NCBI RefSeq assembly: GCF_964204645.1 | Contig: NC_134026.1 | Location: forward strand, 10,506,450 to 10,566,449 | Length of the DNA: 60,000 nt | DNA from: Tubulanus polymorphus | Lineage: Eukaryota; Nemertea; Palaeonemertea; Tubulaniformes; Tubulanidae | Reading direction: 5' to 3' | In this document: piece after piece, positions 11,439 through 23,029 of the stretch | Position numbering within the stretch: position 1 is the first letter of the stretch | How the letters are laid out: the number at the start of each line of letters is the position of its first letter | Translations under genes and position numbers: made by a program | The notes under the pieces: model-generated | What the model saw: the letters and a program-made list of their open reading frames with translations, nothing else | What the model was told of the DNA's origin: nothing | Database searches by the model: none

Positions 11439-12370
11439 AGAACCATTATTGTCTCCATGAACTATGTACACTATATGGCAAAGAAGAGGTTATACCGACT
11501 GATAGACATCGAAAAGAAGTTCTTTCAGCGTGATATTGAGTTTATATATGGGCATGATGTTTTGTGTGATGGTGAGGATGTACAAATATATGTGTGTAAG
11601 GCGTGTGAAGTAGCTTTGAAGCGGTGGCAGAAAAATAAAAACTATGAAGAATACAATAAAATATTAACATTGTTATGATTGATCAAGCTACAGAGTTAAG
11701 AACACAGTGTAAAAAATGCAAAGAATCATCATTTCCAGTGGATTTTGGGGTAAGTTCGTCTCTTCAGCAGCCAAACATGCTTTATTCACCAATAAGACTA
11801 CCGATGGCTTAACTGTTTCGAAAATCTCTCCAAAATCAAACTTATCGCCGTTAGTGGTTTGGAACATAACCGTGAGAGTTGACTAAACATTGCCCATTAT
11901 GACCAATATAACTGATCCGATAATTGGCCAGATTGCCAAAAACTCAGCAGTGATGACATAGAATCATTATTTACTCATCTAGTCTCATTAAATATATATC
12001 AAGGGCTGACTGGTTTTAGCGATCTGTGTAGAGATAGATTCGAGGCACCTCCGTGGTATTTAACAATCCAAGTGGTGATGTTATTGCTCGTGAAGTAAAG
12101 GACTGTGTGCGACATGTCAACTGTGATATCTTAACGAAGTTCAATGTTGTGTTACTTGTTCGATATATCGACCATCTCTAAGCAAAATGCTGAGTAGGTT
12201 AATGTGTAAGAAAGAGATTGCGAAGCCCACGTCCGGTTACCAGGAATGATTGTTTAATAAAAACATAATTTTAAAAAAATGTGCACAAATAACTCGCCTT
12301 AATATATATATATTGAAAGAAAAATTGAAATCTGTCGAAGAAAAGTGTTACGATAAGATTGAAAGAGATT
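11439..12370 (+). pseudogene. P-superfamily transposase, copy B: N-terminal cysteine-rich domain and coiled coil
   Basis: A degraded second copy of the transposase at 32779-39177. Its exon starts after an acceptor (cattatag) with agaaccat, matching the copy A exon start aggaacat. It encodes LCTLYGKEEV, a frameshift near 11505, then FFQRDIEFIY and VCKACEVALKRW, corresponding in order to FCRICGQTR, QRDINLIW and LCKSCDSKIRRW in copy A. Downstream, GLTGFSDLCRDR (about 12005) matches GIAGFSDLCRLR in copy A. A Lys/Glu-rich helix (LKEKLKSVEEK, about 12310) follows. It ends at a LINE insertion and resumes at about 14456. Confidence 0.75.
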
Positions 12371-12374
12371 GCAT

Positions 12375-14450
12375 CCAGTTAGGTAAACACCAGATATAGT
12401 TCGTAGAAATTGGCACTGGTTGGTTGGAATCTCTCATCGCTACGATGAATGAGCAGCAGCCTTTCTAGCTTTGCATTTGTCCTTGAGCTTGTTGATGCGT
12501 TCGGCTTCGAAGGATACGACAGCATTATGACAGTGGGTGCGCCAGAGCAATCTGTCCTGGGCAAAACGTTCCCATGTCTCAGTGTCCATACCACTGGCTT
12601 TGAGTTGACGCTTGAGTGAATCCTTGAAGCGGAGGCGTGGGCGGCCAGTGTTACGGCGGCCATCACGCAGTTGGCTGTATAGTAGGGCCTTGGGTATCCT
12701 GCTATCATCCATCCGTACAAGGTGACCGCATCAGTGGAGTTGAGCTTTCATGATATTTGCCTCGACGCCAGTACAGCCACATCTCTCAAGCACGGTTGTG
12801 TTCGGTACATAGTCCTGCCATTTTATTCCACAGATGCGCCTTAAGCAATGCATGTGGAAGCTATCAAGCTGATTAATGTGGCGCTTGTAGATTGCCCAGG
12901 TCTCGCAGCCATATAGCAGAGATGAGAGTACTGTCACTTGGATCTTGTTAGACAGTCTGATGCCATGATCATTCCAGAGTCTCTTATTGAGTCTGCCGAA
13001 TGCAGTGCTGGCTTTGGCAATGCGTAGGGCAATTTCTGCATCAAGGCTTGCATCATGACTCATAATGCTGCCTAAGTAGCAGAATTTTTCTACTGCATTC
13101 AGGGTGTGACCATCGACGGTAGTGGCTGGTGGTACATAGGGCTGCCCTGGGGCTGGCTGGAACATCGCTTCAGTCTTGGTGAGTGAGGCTTGTAGTCAGT
13201 CCAAATGCTTTTGCTGCTGCAGTGAACCTGTCGGTGATAAGCTGGATGTCTTCCGGGGTGTGAGCTGACAAAGCGCAGTCATCAGCGAACAGTAGATCAC
13301 GAATGATCATCTCGAACACCTTTCGTTTAGCAGAGAACCGACGGAGATTAAACAGCTTGCCATCGGTTCGAACTTGCAGGAAGACACCCGTGTCCAGGTC
13401 TTTAAAGGCATGGTGTAACATCAGTGAGAAGACAATCCCAAACAGGGTTGGGGCTAGAACACAGCCCTGTTTGGTACCGTTTCTTATTGGGAAGCCTTCG
13501 GAGACATTTCCCTCTGAGATGACGTGACCTTCCATGCCTTCGTGGAACGCTTGAATCATTTGAGCGAATTTTTCTGGGCAGCCAATTTTTCGAAGAAGCT
13601 TCCAGAGACCTTCTCTATTCACGGTATCGAAGGCTTTTGTCAGGTCGACGAAAACCGTGTAGAGGCATGCTTTGCTCCCGGCACTTTTCCTGCAACTGTC
13701 TCATGGAAAAAATCATGTCTGTTGTGCTGCGGCCTGAGCGAAAACCACATTGTGATTCAGGATAGACTCTCTCGGTGATGTGAAGGAGTAGTCGGTTCAG
13801 CATGACACGGGCAAGGATCTTGCCAGCGATAGAGAGCAGCGATATTCCACGATGGTTATCGCAGACTGGTCTGTTGCCTTTCCATTTGTAAAGGTGGACT
13901 ATATTGGCATCCTTCATGTCCTGTGGGAGTTCACCTTTGTTCCAGAAGATTCCAAAAAGTTTGGTTAGTATGTTTGCCACGTGCATTCCACCTGCTTTGT
14001 AGACCTCTGCAGGAATGCTGTTGGGACCTGGTGCCTTGTTGCTGGACTGCTGTTTCACGGCTTTACATACTTCATCCACTGAGGGAGGTAGGTCCAGTTC
14101 CGGAATAATAGGCAGCAGTGCAACTACGTCTAGCACATCGCTGGACATGGAGGAGTCTCGATTTAGTAGGCTGTCGAAGTGTTCCCGCCATCTCTCTAGA
14201 ACCGCAGCTTTGTCAGTCAGGAGTGTACAGCCATCCTTTGAAAGTATGGGTGCCGCGCCAGAGGATCTCGGTCCATAGACTGCTTTTAGGCCATCGTAAA
14301 AAGCTTTGGTGTTATGGGTGTCAGCTGCCTGTTGTAACTCGGCAGATTTGGCCTCCCACCATTCGTCTTCATGTCCCGCAGTTTCTGCTGCTACAGCTGA
14401 TACATTTCTTCTGTGATGCGCCGCACTAAATGAACATGACACGAAAGAAC
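12375..14450 (-). pseudogene. Non-LTR retrotransposon (LINE) reverse transcriptase, inserted in P-like copy B
   Basis: Minus-strand fragments in order: DEWWEAKSAELQQAADTHN (about 14370), NKAPGPNSIPAEVYK (about 14040-13990), then reverse-transcriptase blocks with DNHRGISLLS, QCGFRSGRSTTDMIF, RNGTKQGCVLAPTLF and the catalytic LLFADDCALSAHT (about 13300-13260). The C-terminal part has KFCYLGSIMSHDASLD, SSLLYGCETWAIY and DSRIPKALLYSQLRDG. Frame breaks lie near 13620 and 13170, and a TGA near 12730 takes the place of an expected Trp. No endonuclease domain is visible, so it is 5'-truncated. The clade is not assigned. It separates two exons of P-like copy B. Confidence 0.85.
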
Positions 14451-14455
14451 TTTGA

Positions 14456-14720
14456 AAAGTCTTGGTGGCATAACAAAACACGGAATCTTGAGGTATTTAC
14501 TTGGTTATATGGTTTTTTTAATCATGATTTTGTTTACCTAGCATTAAAATGCTAATACATGTGAAAATATCTAACAAAGGCGTAATTACTTTACAGGTCA
14601 ATGGTAAACAGCTCAATGGCCTGCAGATATGATGGGAACAAATTGTTAATATTATTCTGATTATTCCAAGGATTGATCGACAGGCACATCGAATAGAGGA
14701 ACAAAAGATGTAGCCATCCA
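14456..14720 (+). pseudogene. P-superfamily transposase, copy B: exons after the LINE
   Basis: WWHNKTRNLE ends at a GT donor (14493), the same place as in copy A, where NWHNKTRNLE ends at a donor at 34612. After an 104 bp intron with acceptor ttacag, the exon from 14597 encodes QLNGLQI, a TGA, then WEQIVNI, matching LNGLPIQWTQLIRL in copy A. This is the segment between the RNase H-like parts of P-type transposases. Nothing coding is recognised after about 14720. Confidence 0.7.
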
Positions 14721-15255
14721 CACACATCGAATGACTAATCAGTCTTGATGGATTGTCAGTCTTATTTGAAAGGGGTAGAAGAGAGTAAAATGACTCCATA
14801 AGTCAGGGGCAGATCCAGAGGCCAATTGTAAAGGACTTGTCATATCCCAAAAAGGCACTTTGATGTCCAAAAGGGCAATATTATGTGAACGCCTGAATTG
14901 AGGTGCTAATTTTGAAGAATTTGTCAAGTCCCTAAATATGAAAGTGTTTTATGTATGTTTTGATACACAACAGAATTTTGATTAAATTCTAAAACCTTGT
15001 GTGAAGCTAAAATCTAATGCGCAATTTCATTCTGCAGGTTTAACACTCTATGGATCCTTACTCTGATTAATCTCAGCATCTTCTTGTTCTGCATATGTCA
15101 CCACTAATAAGCCTTTAATGAATTAAGTTAATGCTGCATTGTATAGTTGATACAAAAACGATGGTTTATTTATACTGCACGGTTTCACTGGCCGCACTAA
15201 GTGCAATTTGAGGTATGCAGTCAAACAATCAAAGAGAAATATCCCAAAATGATCC
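14721..15255. other. No gene recognised
   Basis: AT-rich DNA without a supported frame or clear repeat. It separates P-like copy B from a piggyBac fragment. Confidence 0.5.
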
Positions 15256-15714
15256 ATGTCAGATAAGAATAAAGAAACTATGCATATTTCATTCTGGCTT
15301 TGGATTTTTATGCACGTCGTGCATCTAAATTATGATAAATGCAAGTTTGGTGTATCTCGAACTAGGGGTCCAGGGACACCATGCCCACTTGGGAGTGTTT
15401 TCAAATGCTCAACACCATGGGAGTGTGGGTCACATACTCCAGGTCGTCGCGTCATGAATGTTGATTTGCCATTCAGGCTGAGTGAGTGTCATTTTATTGA
15501 AAAGATAGCTGGTAGACCTGACTGTGTAGTTTGCACACTCCAAGACAACAACAAATATATTCACCGGCGACAAACACACTTTCAGTGCAAATCATGTTTG
15601 CCGCAGATTCCGTTGTGCGTAACACCGTGTTTCGAGATATATCACATCAAGGAAAATCCCAAAGCATTTTGGCGAAGAAATTATCTTGAACAACAACAAC
15701 CACAGCAGCAGTAA
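15256..15714 (+). pseudogene. piggyBac transposase C-terminus (copy 2)
   Basis: Only the C-terminal end of a piggyBac transposase is present. LSECHFIEKIAGRPDCVVC is followed by FQCKSCLPQIPLC and CFEIYH, the Cys/His zinc-binding domain of this family. The sequence ends in a short Gln-rich tail. The catalytic core is absent from the DNA upstream, so this is a fragment. It differs from copies 1 and 3 and belongs to a separate subfamily. Confidence 0.8.
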
Positions 15715-16310
15715 GGTAGGACAACCTTATACAAATTTGATATGGAAAGTTACAGGCAAGAAAAATATGAATGTTTTTGAGAACACTATGAAAGTCGCGT
15801 ACATGATGAAGACGTGCGAACAATGACCTTCTGTTGAATAAATTTTTCACCTTTAGGACTTATGGTATTTATTTCAATTATTTCTAAATATAAAACAGTT
15901 ATGAATACCTCATGTGCCTTTCTAGAAAAAAAATGAAACAAAAATTATGAATTCTAGCGAAATTCGTCAAAAAATGCGTATTTTTATTAAAAAAACAGGC
16001 TTTTTACCCCCAAAAATTTTGATAATTACTAAATGCTAATATCAAAAGAAAGCTTGAAAAGAGTACTACAAACCTACCATTTACAGTGAAACTCTAACTC
16101 TACTGGTTTATGAGTTACAAGGCTTGGTAAATAGGTACTCGTTTCCTTTGTTTTACCCAAAATTAATTCAGTCCTGCTCAGTGCATTGTTGTAAAATAAT
16201 CCAGATTCCAAAGAGTTAATCAAATAGATGATCTAACATTGCGCACGAATGAATCCTTTCGAAATCAAACACAAAAGGAGCATCACCATGCTGTATCGCC
16301 TTTTTTAGCT
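15715..16310. other. No gene recognised
   Basis: AT-rich non-coding DNA between the piggyBac and EnSpm-like fragments. No frame, hairpin or tandem repeat is supported. Confidence 0.5.
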
Positions 16311-16317
16311 TTGGAGA

Positions 16318-17071
16318 TTGATATGATTCACTCTTTCCCCATTGATTTTATGCATCAAATTTGTCTTGGTGTTATGAAACATTAATTAAATATTTGGAAT
16401 AGTGGTAGCAGACAAGTTAAAATGTCACTGCAGCATGTTAATAAAATTGATTACCATGTGTTTAGCTGTTGCGATTCGTATACTTGTGTCTCCACGTCTT
16501 TCTCTAGAATTAATCAATTATGCACATGATCTGCTAATACACTTCGTTAAGACATGTGTTGCTCTTTATGGTAATGAAATATTAGTAAATAATGTTCATT
16601 CTCTGTTGCATCTATGTGATGATGTTCGTATTCATGGCAATCTTGATCAGTTTAGTGTTTTTGATTTTGAAAACTATATGCAGCAACAGAAGAAAATGGT
16701 TCGATCAGCTCATTATCCGTTGTGGCAAATAGCAAAGAGACTTGGCGAGGAGTGTGAAATGAATTTAAAATTGAAGATTCCTGACCCAAAACCTTCTTGT
16801 AATGATTGCTTCCTTTTGGAAAACAGTTGCTGTAAAATTATTGACGAAAGGAAAAATGTTGAGAGATTACGCTGTAGAATTTATGAAATGTCACATCCTA
16901 TCTTTGACCAACCATTCGATTCAAGAATTGTCGGTATTATGAAGGTAGATATTCGCCGAACCCACATTCGTCTCATCGATCGCGAAGTGCTGTTCAGGAA
17001 AGCAGTTATGGTGCCAATGCCTGAAAATCGAAATTCTTGTGCTTTCTTGGGAATTTTGCATGATATCTAGT
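16318..17071 (+). pseudogene. EnSpm/CACTA-like transposase fragment (DUF4218-like region)
   Basis: [18 protein letters not shown] (about 16328-16381) is followed by a stop, and the frame reopens at 16402. NNVHSLLHLCDDVRIHG and FSVFDFENYMQQQKKMVRS (about 16588-16710) match the pattern of the DUF4218-like C-terminal region of Tnp2-type transposases of EnSpm/CACTA elements. The rest of the catalytic domain and the element ends were not found. It is a remnant. The family call is from remembered motif patterns, without a database search. Confidence 0.6.
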
Positions 17072-17451
17072 AACTAAATTAGAGATCCATTGACCATGTC
17101 CAATAAGACCAACACCGTATTACACCAAAAGCAGACTGAAGAAACAGACAAACTTAAAAGATAGACACTGGGGACCATTTCACCAAATTAGTTATTATAT
17201 TAGTCAAATGATACAAGCTACAAAATTGACAATATTTACACAGTGGTGCCACATACCAGGTACGAGAAATTCTTCTGTTCTGATTAGATAACCATAACAT
17301 TTCATGACATACTCTCATAAGTATGAAGCATAAGAAAGATTTCTAAAAAACTGACAGCTATACATGTTAAAATCTTGAATATAATCAACCTGAAATTCCT
17401 TATGTTTCTTATCTATCAATATATGATAAAATTCAAGATTCACATTTTCAG

Positions 17452-17542
17452 GATGGATTTTTCTGTGGTACATTTCCTGGAAGATGATACAGTAGCTGTT
17501 GCATACAACCAGTGGCTTGATGAGGAAGAAACAGATGACAAG
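17452..17542 (+). pseudogene. Isolated N-terminal coding exon, 30 codons
   Basis: Acceptor cattttcag precedes ATG at 17453; 30 codons (MDFSVVHFLEDDTVAVAYNQ...) run to a GT donor at 17543, phase 0. Short proteins starting with this Val/Phe/Asp pattern occur as second genes beside EnSpm-like transposases, which fits the fragment just upstream. No following exon could be placed, so this is a remnant or a partially read gene. Confidence 0.4.
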
Positions 17543-18042
17543 GTAGGCCTATGGTTTTTTTGCGTTGCTATAAAATACAATACTTAAATGGAGAAGTTTC
17601 CAGTTTCTAGGCGCCATTTTGTGGCGGTCCCTCGAGGTCCCCATTGTTGCGATAATTTGCACTCATTTATAAAACATAAGTTTTTATTGAATATCATGTA
17701 GCTCTGCAGTCCCTTGCTTGATACAGCTCGCTCAGTGAAATTATCATCAAACTATGACTTACAGGTAAGTCTTGTTTAATTTTCCCAATTTTTGTTGAGG
17801 AATACATTCCAACGAAGTATGATGAGTAAGTACTATGTTCATTTATCAATGATCTAATTGTCTTCATACCACAATACCATTTCGCCAAGTAATTATGATT
17901 GAACTCTCTCTGAAGACCAAATTTTAAAGTTGCAAATCTTAAACATATTAACTGTCTTTCAGGATTTAGGTCAGTAAGGTAATGAATAGTCAATGTTGTT
18001 ATTGCTTAATGATGGATATCATGCACACTTCTAATTATCTAA

Positions 18043-18235
18043 TGTATGGTGGCTGATTCGCACCACGCCGACATTTTTCGACCACGAAAAATCTCAAAAC
18101 AAACTTTATAGCTAGAAAACAAATATTAACGCGAGAAAACAAATATTTCGGGCGAGAAAACAAAATAATTTGTTTTCTCGCACTAAAATTTGTTTTGGCG
18201 ACCCCTGCTTAGTTATTCAACTGCTTAAGGTGAGC
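18043..18235 (+). repeat. Tandem-repeat-bearing short element, copy 1
   Basis: Starts with gtatggtggctgattcg and continues with about 21 bp units of the type gagaaaacaaatatttcgggc, then reverses into the complementary phase (ttgttttctcgc), giving a foldback. The same start and repeats occur inverted at 22170-22555. Confidence 0.65.
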
Positions 18236-19171
18236 TCATTCTCTTGATTAATGGTGAAATTATCAAATTAGATAAGGCCTTAACTATGGAACAAACAGCC
18301 TAATTTCACATATTTCATGGGCGGAAATGATGTTTAGAAAGCTAAGCCTATGCCTAAAATCGAGGCCGATAATCCCGCCTTAAATCTGTACTGATTAGTT
18401 TGCTTAAGAATAGCTGTAGACTATACATATATCGAAACATTTCCAAACAGTTAACTTGGCTTGCATGTCAAATTAAAAACTACGGCATCAACAAAATGCC
18501 GGGCGCTTGCCGGTGGGTTCCATTGTTGGAAGATTGCTTAAAAACCTTGATTCAAATCATAGTTTCTAATGAAAGTATGTAATTTTTTTGGTGCATACTT
18601 ATGACGAGAAGTAGTTTTAGCGTAATTTTGAGTAACCTAAATATGACAGTAACATCGAGGTTAATGTTCTAAGAATGAAGTCACCCATTACTTTTTTGCG
18701 ATGATACAAAATCAAACACGCCTTACTGCAGTCGATAAAGAATACAAGATATTTGATAAACAGTAGTAGCGTATCAGAAAATATATATTTAAAGGCGTGT
18801 ATTAGCAATATAGATGAAATTGTATTAGGAAAAAATTGATAATTTGAAGAGACTCAGTGATATGTAATGGATCCAAGAACATTTCCACATATAAAGGTGA
18901 ACGAAAATTAGAAATCAAAATTGAGAAAAGTTCTCCGGTTGCAGTTGATTAGATGATCGTAGAAATCCATAAACAATGGATTTTCTAGATTGTCCCATTG
19001 TAACGCATATACGATAAGCTGTATAACCACTGGCCAAGTGGACTAGTTCTACTTTGATTTCCATGTATTATCATTATTAATCATAAAAAGAATGTATCAT
19101 TCACCCTTTGTATTTTCTTTTTGAAAATTTCGAAACGATAACACAAATGAAGGCTATAGGTGTATTCAGCC
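18236..19171. other. No gene recognised
   Basis: AT-rich DNA before the first SAM exon. No coding exon with matching splice signals could be supported. Confidence 0.4.
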
Positions 19172-21465
19172 ATGGATGAGAAAAATATTAAACGCATTCT
19201 GTCGGAACTTGCCTTGGATCAGTTCATCCCAGTCTTTCGCGATAATAAGGTAATAATACACTCCAATTAACAAGGAGAATTGAATTAAATTATGATAATT
19301 TTGCCCTTTGTAGTCTTAAAATGTTTGGTAACATTTTGTCTTTATAGATAGACATAGACGACGTTTTGACTTTAGCAGATGATGACTTTATTGCTATGGG
19401 TATTCGTGCAATAGGTGACCAAAATCGGTTACGTCAAAGATGTCGCATGGTTAGAACTCAAACGGGTGAGTCGAGAGATAGACATCATTAAACTTTAACC
19501 ATCATAAATACTCTCAGTAGTGATACAGGTAACTGAACTAATTCACCGTGTTCACTCAATGATTTAGCGACATATCTTGCAACGTTTACTGGAAACAAAC
19601 TCAAAGAACACCTACCATCAGGTGAAGAATTCTGTATTCAGTCGTACATAGATTTTCATAAGTCAAATCCTGTGAGAATATACCTCCACACATGTACCAC
19701 CAGCAGTGACGACGACGACTTGCCCACTTTAGAGCAATTGTGTGAGTTGAGTCAACAACAAGTCGCTTAGGGTGAATCCCCAGCGACAGAAAGTGTTCAA
19801 GGGCCCAGTCACCAGCACCACGTGGTTTGATAAATACACCTAGAAGACGAGCCTCTTCGTAAGTACACACTGTAGAAAGGGACCGTGAAAAAATATACTG
19901 TTCTAATTCCAGTCGTCGAATTCCGATAATTGCTTTCTTCAAGATTTGGTATTTCATTAAGCGCATTATCTATCAGCAACTAATGTGCACACAATAGAAA
20001 AAGAAATTAGATTTCGACTGGACTTTGAAATACTTTGTAGGGCCCACTTCTCACAGCGCTTGTTAAACCAACCATTCTTTAAAAATGAAATGTTTGTTCG
20101 AATTTCTTTCCAGGGCAATTGGTTCTGCAAACCAGTTACATTTAAACGATCGATCCACAGTACAAGATGCAGGGCCTCCGATCATTCCTGAATTGATATC
20201 GCCAGCTCCACGTGGCTTCATGAACACTCCTGTGCCGAGTATGGTTGACCAACCATCAACGTAAGTTTGTAGTTATCTTTCTGTTATTTTTCATTAACTC
20301 CAATTGTGCAATACAGTCGAACCTACATATTCCGAATCTGCTTAATCTGGATTTTGGTCCAATCCCGACAATATTTGCAGTTCATTTTTTCATTAATATA
20401 CAAGAAAATTACTTTTAATCCGGATTTCCCGTAAACCGGATTTGTTGGTCCCAAATAATCCGAATTAAGTGGGTTCTACTGTATTTATTACTGTGGACTC
20501 TATAAAAATCACAGCCCACAAGGGTTGTCCATAGCTGTAGGTGTTATATATTGTGAAGTCTATAGCTATTATTGTATTGCGTGTGTAAGTTCCTGTTATG
20601 GCTTAACATATTTCATTCCAGGATCGAAATTGAATGCGAAACCCCCACCATATCTTTCAACAGAAGAAATGAGACCTTCCAGTCAGTCGAGGATATAGTG
20701 GGAGTCCTTAAAATGTCCATCGATGAAGATGGGCGAAAGAACATAATAAATGTCAATCGAGATGAAGTTTGGCAGGGAGCACAGCGAGGATTCAATCGGG
20801 ATTGTTTCAATGAAAAAAGCCCACTGTCCGTGAAATTTATATCTGAAAGTGGCATTGATACTGGTGGTTTATCCGGAGAAATGGTACGACTTCTATTCTG
20901 AGAAATTCAGAATATGAACGACATTTTTACCGGACAACAAGATAAAAGATTTGTACAGTTGAATTTTACAGGTATACCACATCATGGCTAAAGTTATTAA
21001 GTTATCATGAACCCTTGACACATCAGGGGCATATGTGTCAGGGATATTGGGCATGAAATAAGAAAATCCTTTTCAGCTGGTGAGACCGGTGAGAACCAGA
21101 GTATTCACACTTACGTATATTGGAACCTACACGCATGTTTGCTAACCACGCACAATTGCAAACTTGTAGATGATGGCGTATTCTAGAAATAATATTCAGC
21201 AATATATGTCCCTATACTAGCACTGGTTTGAGTTTGAGTCAACTATAAACATGGCTAAACTTCAAAACACATTTTTATTTCAGCTCTTGCAGATGGAAAA
21301 TACAAGACAGTGGGACAGATTCTGGCATACTCCATCATCCATTTCGGAATAAAGCCAACATTTTTTCACGAATTGATGTTTGATGCAATTTGTGGGAAAA
21401 AAATCGAAATTGATCTTCAAGAAATTGATCTTCTACCAAACAGTGCGAAAGCTATCGTCGAGAAG
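19172..21465 (+). pseudogene. SAM domain - HECT-type ubiquitin ligase, one premature TGA, C-lobe not found
   Basis: Exons 19172-19249 (26 codons) and 19348-19465 join in phase 0 and encode a SAM domain: ILSELALDQFIPVFRDNK, then IDIDDVLTLADDDFIAMGI. Exon 3 starts at 19568 in the required phase 1 and runs to a TAG at 19768-19770 or to a donor at 19742. Exon 20114-20260 (PPIIPELISPAPRGFMNTP) joins in phase 2 to 20622-20971, the start of a HECT N-lobe: VWQGAQRGFNRDCF, then SVKFISESGIDTGGLSGEM. A TGA at 20899-20901 interrupts that exon, but the same frame runs on through NMNDIFTGQQ to a donor at 20972, and exon 21284-21465 joins in phase 1 with YKTVGQILAYSIIHFGIKP. The lobe with the catalytic Cys is not visible downstream. 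A G2E3-like transposon-associated ligase is possible. The link between exon 3 and exon 20114 is unresolved. Confidence 0.7.
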
Positions 21466-21496
21466 GTACTAATTTGATTTGTGTAATGCAACAGTT

Positions 21497-21600
21497 TTTA
21501 GCCGACTTGGGATTTTAGTCCCTGTGGGCTATTGCATTCACTTTTCGTCCGTCCGTTCGTCCGTAGACAGAATCCAGTTATTGTGGGTGGTTTGGAAGAT
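21497..21600 (-). repeat. Dispersed repeat with gggctattgc and cgtccg units, copy 1
   Basis: Contains tttagtccctgtgggctatt, then ttcgtccgtccgttcgtccg and agaatccagttatt. The reverse complement matches blocks at about 48524-48770 and 59260-59560. It has no coding potential. Confidence 0.75.
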
Positions 21601-22169
21601 GCTTCAATGGATTGTTATGATAATTGGTTTATACATGTATCTACCTTAGACACATATGCAGCTTAAAAATTGGCCTGATAAGATTCACCAAAATCAGCAT
21701 TCTTACACATTAATGATGCTTACAAGGGAAATTTTGAAGACGCTTCAATCAATTATCTTGGTGTTTCACATATAAAATGGTCGATGTGCACATGTTTTCT
21801 GGGGAAAGTATTTACAGGTTATGACTTGTTATTGTTAGCAGCACTCTCATAGCACACATCTCACGTAGAATTGGGTTTATTCATTTTTATGTCGTTGCGA
21901 AGTTTAATTTTCCCATTTATATTGGTATATATGCATATTATGTGAGTTTCAGAGTCACTTCTTTCTGTATATGTTCACTAGGGTGCGGGCGTTGGATATC
22001 TAATCTATCAATCTGTCACATAGTCAAGCGATTCACCAAACTGAACATGATGTCCCTGGACCCTAGTTTGATTGTGTATCCATCCTCATGATATTCTCAT
22101 AGACCATTCAAAATATCAATTGGCAGTCAGATGTTCAACTGAACTGACCTTGTATTGTAACGACATACA

Positions 22170-22555
22170 CGCCCTACTTTCTCGACCCCGCCAAAACAAA
22201 ACTTAAAGCGAGAAAACAAACTTTATAGCGAGAAAACAAATATTTCGGGCGAGAAAACAAATATTTCAGGCGAGAAAACAAATATTTCGGGCGAGAAAAC
22301 AAAATGATTTTTTTTATCGCGCTAAATATTTGTTTTCTCGCGCTAATATTTGTTTTGGCGACCCCGCCAAAACAAAAGTTTGTTTTCTCACCCCGCCAAA
22401 ACAAATATTAGCGCGAGAAAACAAATATTTAGCCTGAGAAAACAAAATAACTTGTTTTCTTGCGCTAAATATTTGTTTTCTCGCGTTAATATTTGTTTTC
22501 TTGCTATAAAGTTTGTTTTGAGATTTTGCCCGAATCAGCCACCATACTAATGCGT
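22170..22555 (-). repeat. Tandem-repeat-bearing short element, copy 2
   Basis: Arrays of about 21 bp (gagaaaacaaatatttcgggc and variants) switch strand several times and end in cgaatcagccaccatac, the reverse complement of the start of the copy at 18043. Open frames here are by-products of the tandem unit. Confidence 0.75.
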
Positions 22556-23029
22556 ACTTGTACTGTGCTTTTAACTACTTCACCTCTCTAACTACTTCAC
22601 CTTGTCTAGACCTTTGACCTCTCACATCAATCATCTAGGTATATCTACCCCATGTTATACACGGTAATAAATGAATATATTTAAGGGGCTTGCCCCATAT
22701 TATATATTTATGATGCGGTAACCTCGAATATATTTTTTTCTGATCCAGATACACATGCTTTCTAATGCACCTTTTCTTGAAATAACTATTGGGTCAAGAT
22801 TTTGAAAATTTATGAAGCTCTATTAATTCTAAAATGTGTAGGAAGAGGCTCATATTTCTTTAATTAATTATACTCCATGTACTTTGTATTGTATCAATGT
22901 TTACATACAGGTATTATGATTCCTAAAAATCAAAATGACCCCGTTTATCTCTCGGTTCAAGGCTCTCCGAGTAAGAATGTGGTGTGGTCGGCATGCGTGT
23001 TCTTATAAGTTTCTTTCCTTTTCAGTTAT
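22556..23029. other. No gene recognised
   Basis: AT-rich non-coding DNA between the tandem-repeat element and the SWIM-protease gene. The short segment cttgccccatattatatatt (about 22688) is not otherwise explained. Confidence 0.4.

Noticed and set aside
13923-14429. Plus-strand frames of 60-103 codons
   Set aside because: They are shadows of the minus-strand LINE reverse transcriptase.
19601-19966. A 121-codon minus-strand frame
   Set aside because: It lies opposite the third SAM-HECT exon, which is supported by splice phase on the plus strand.
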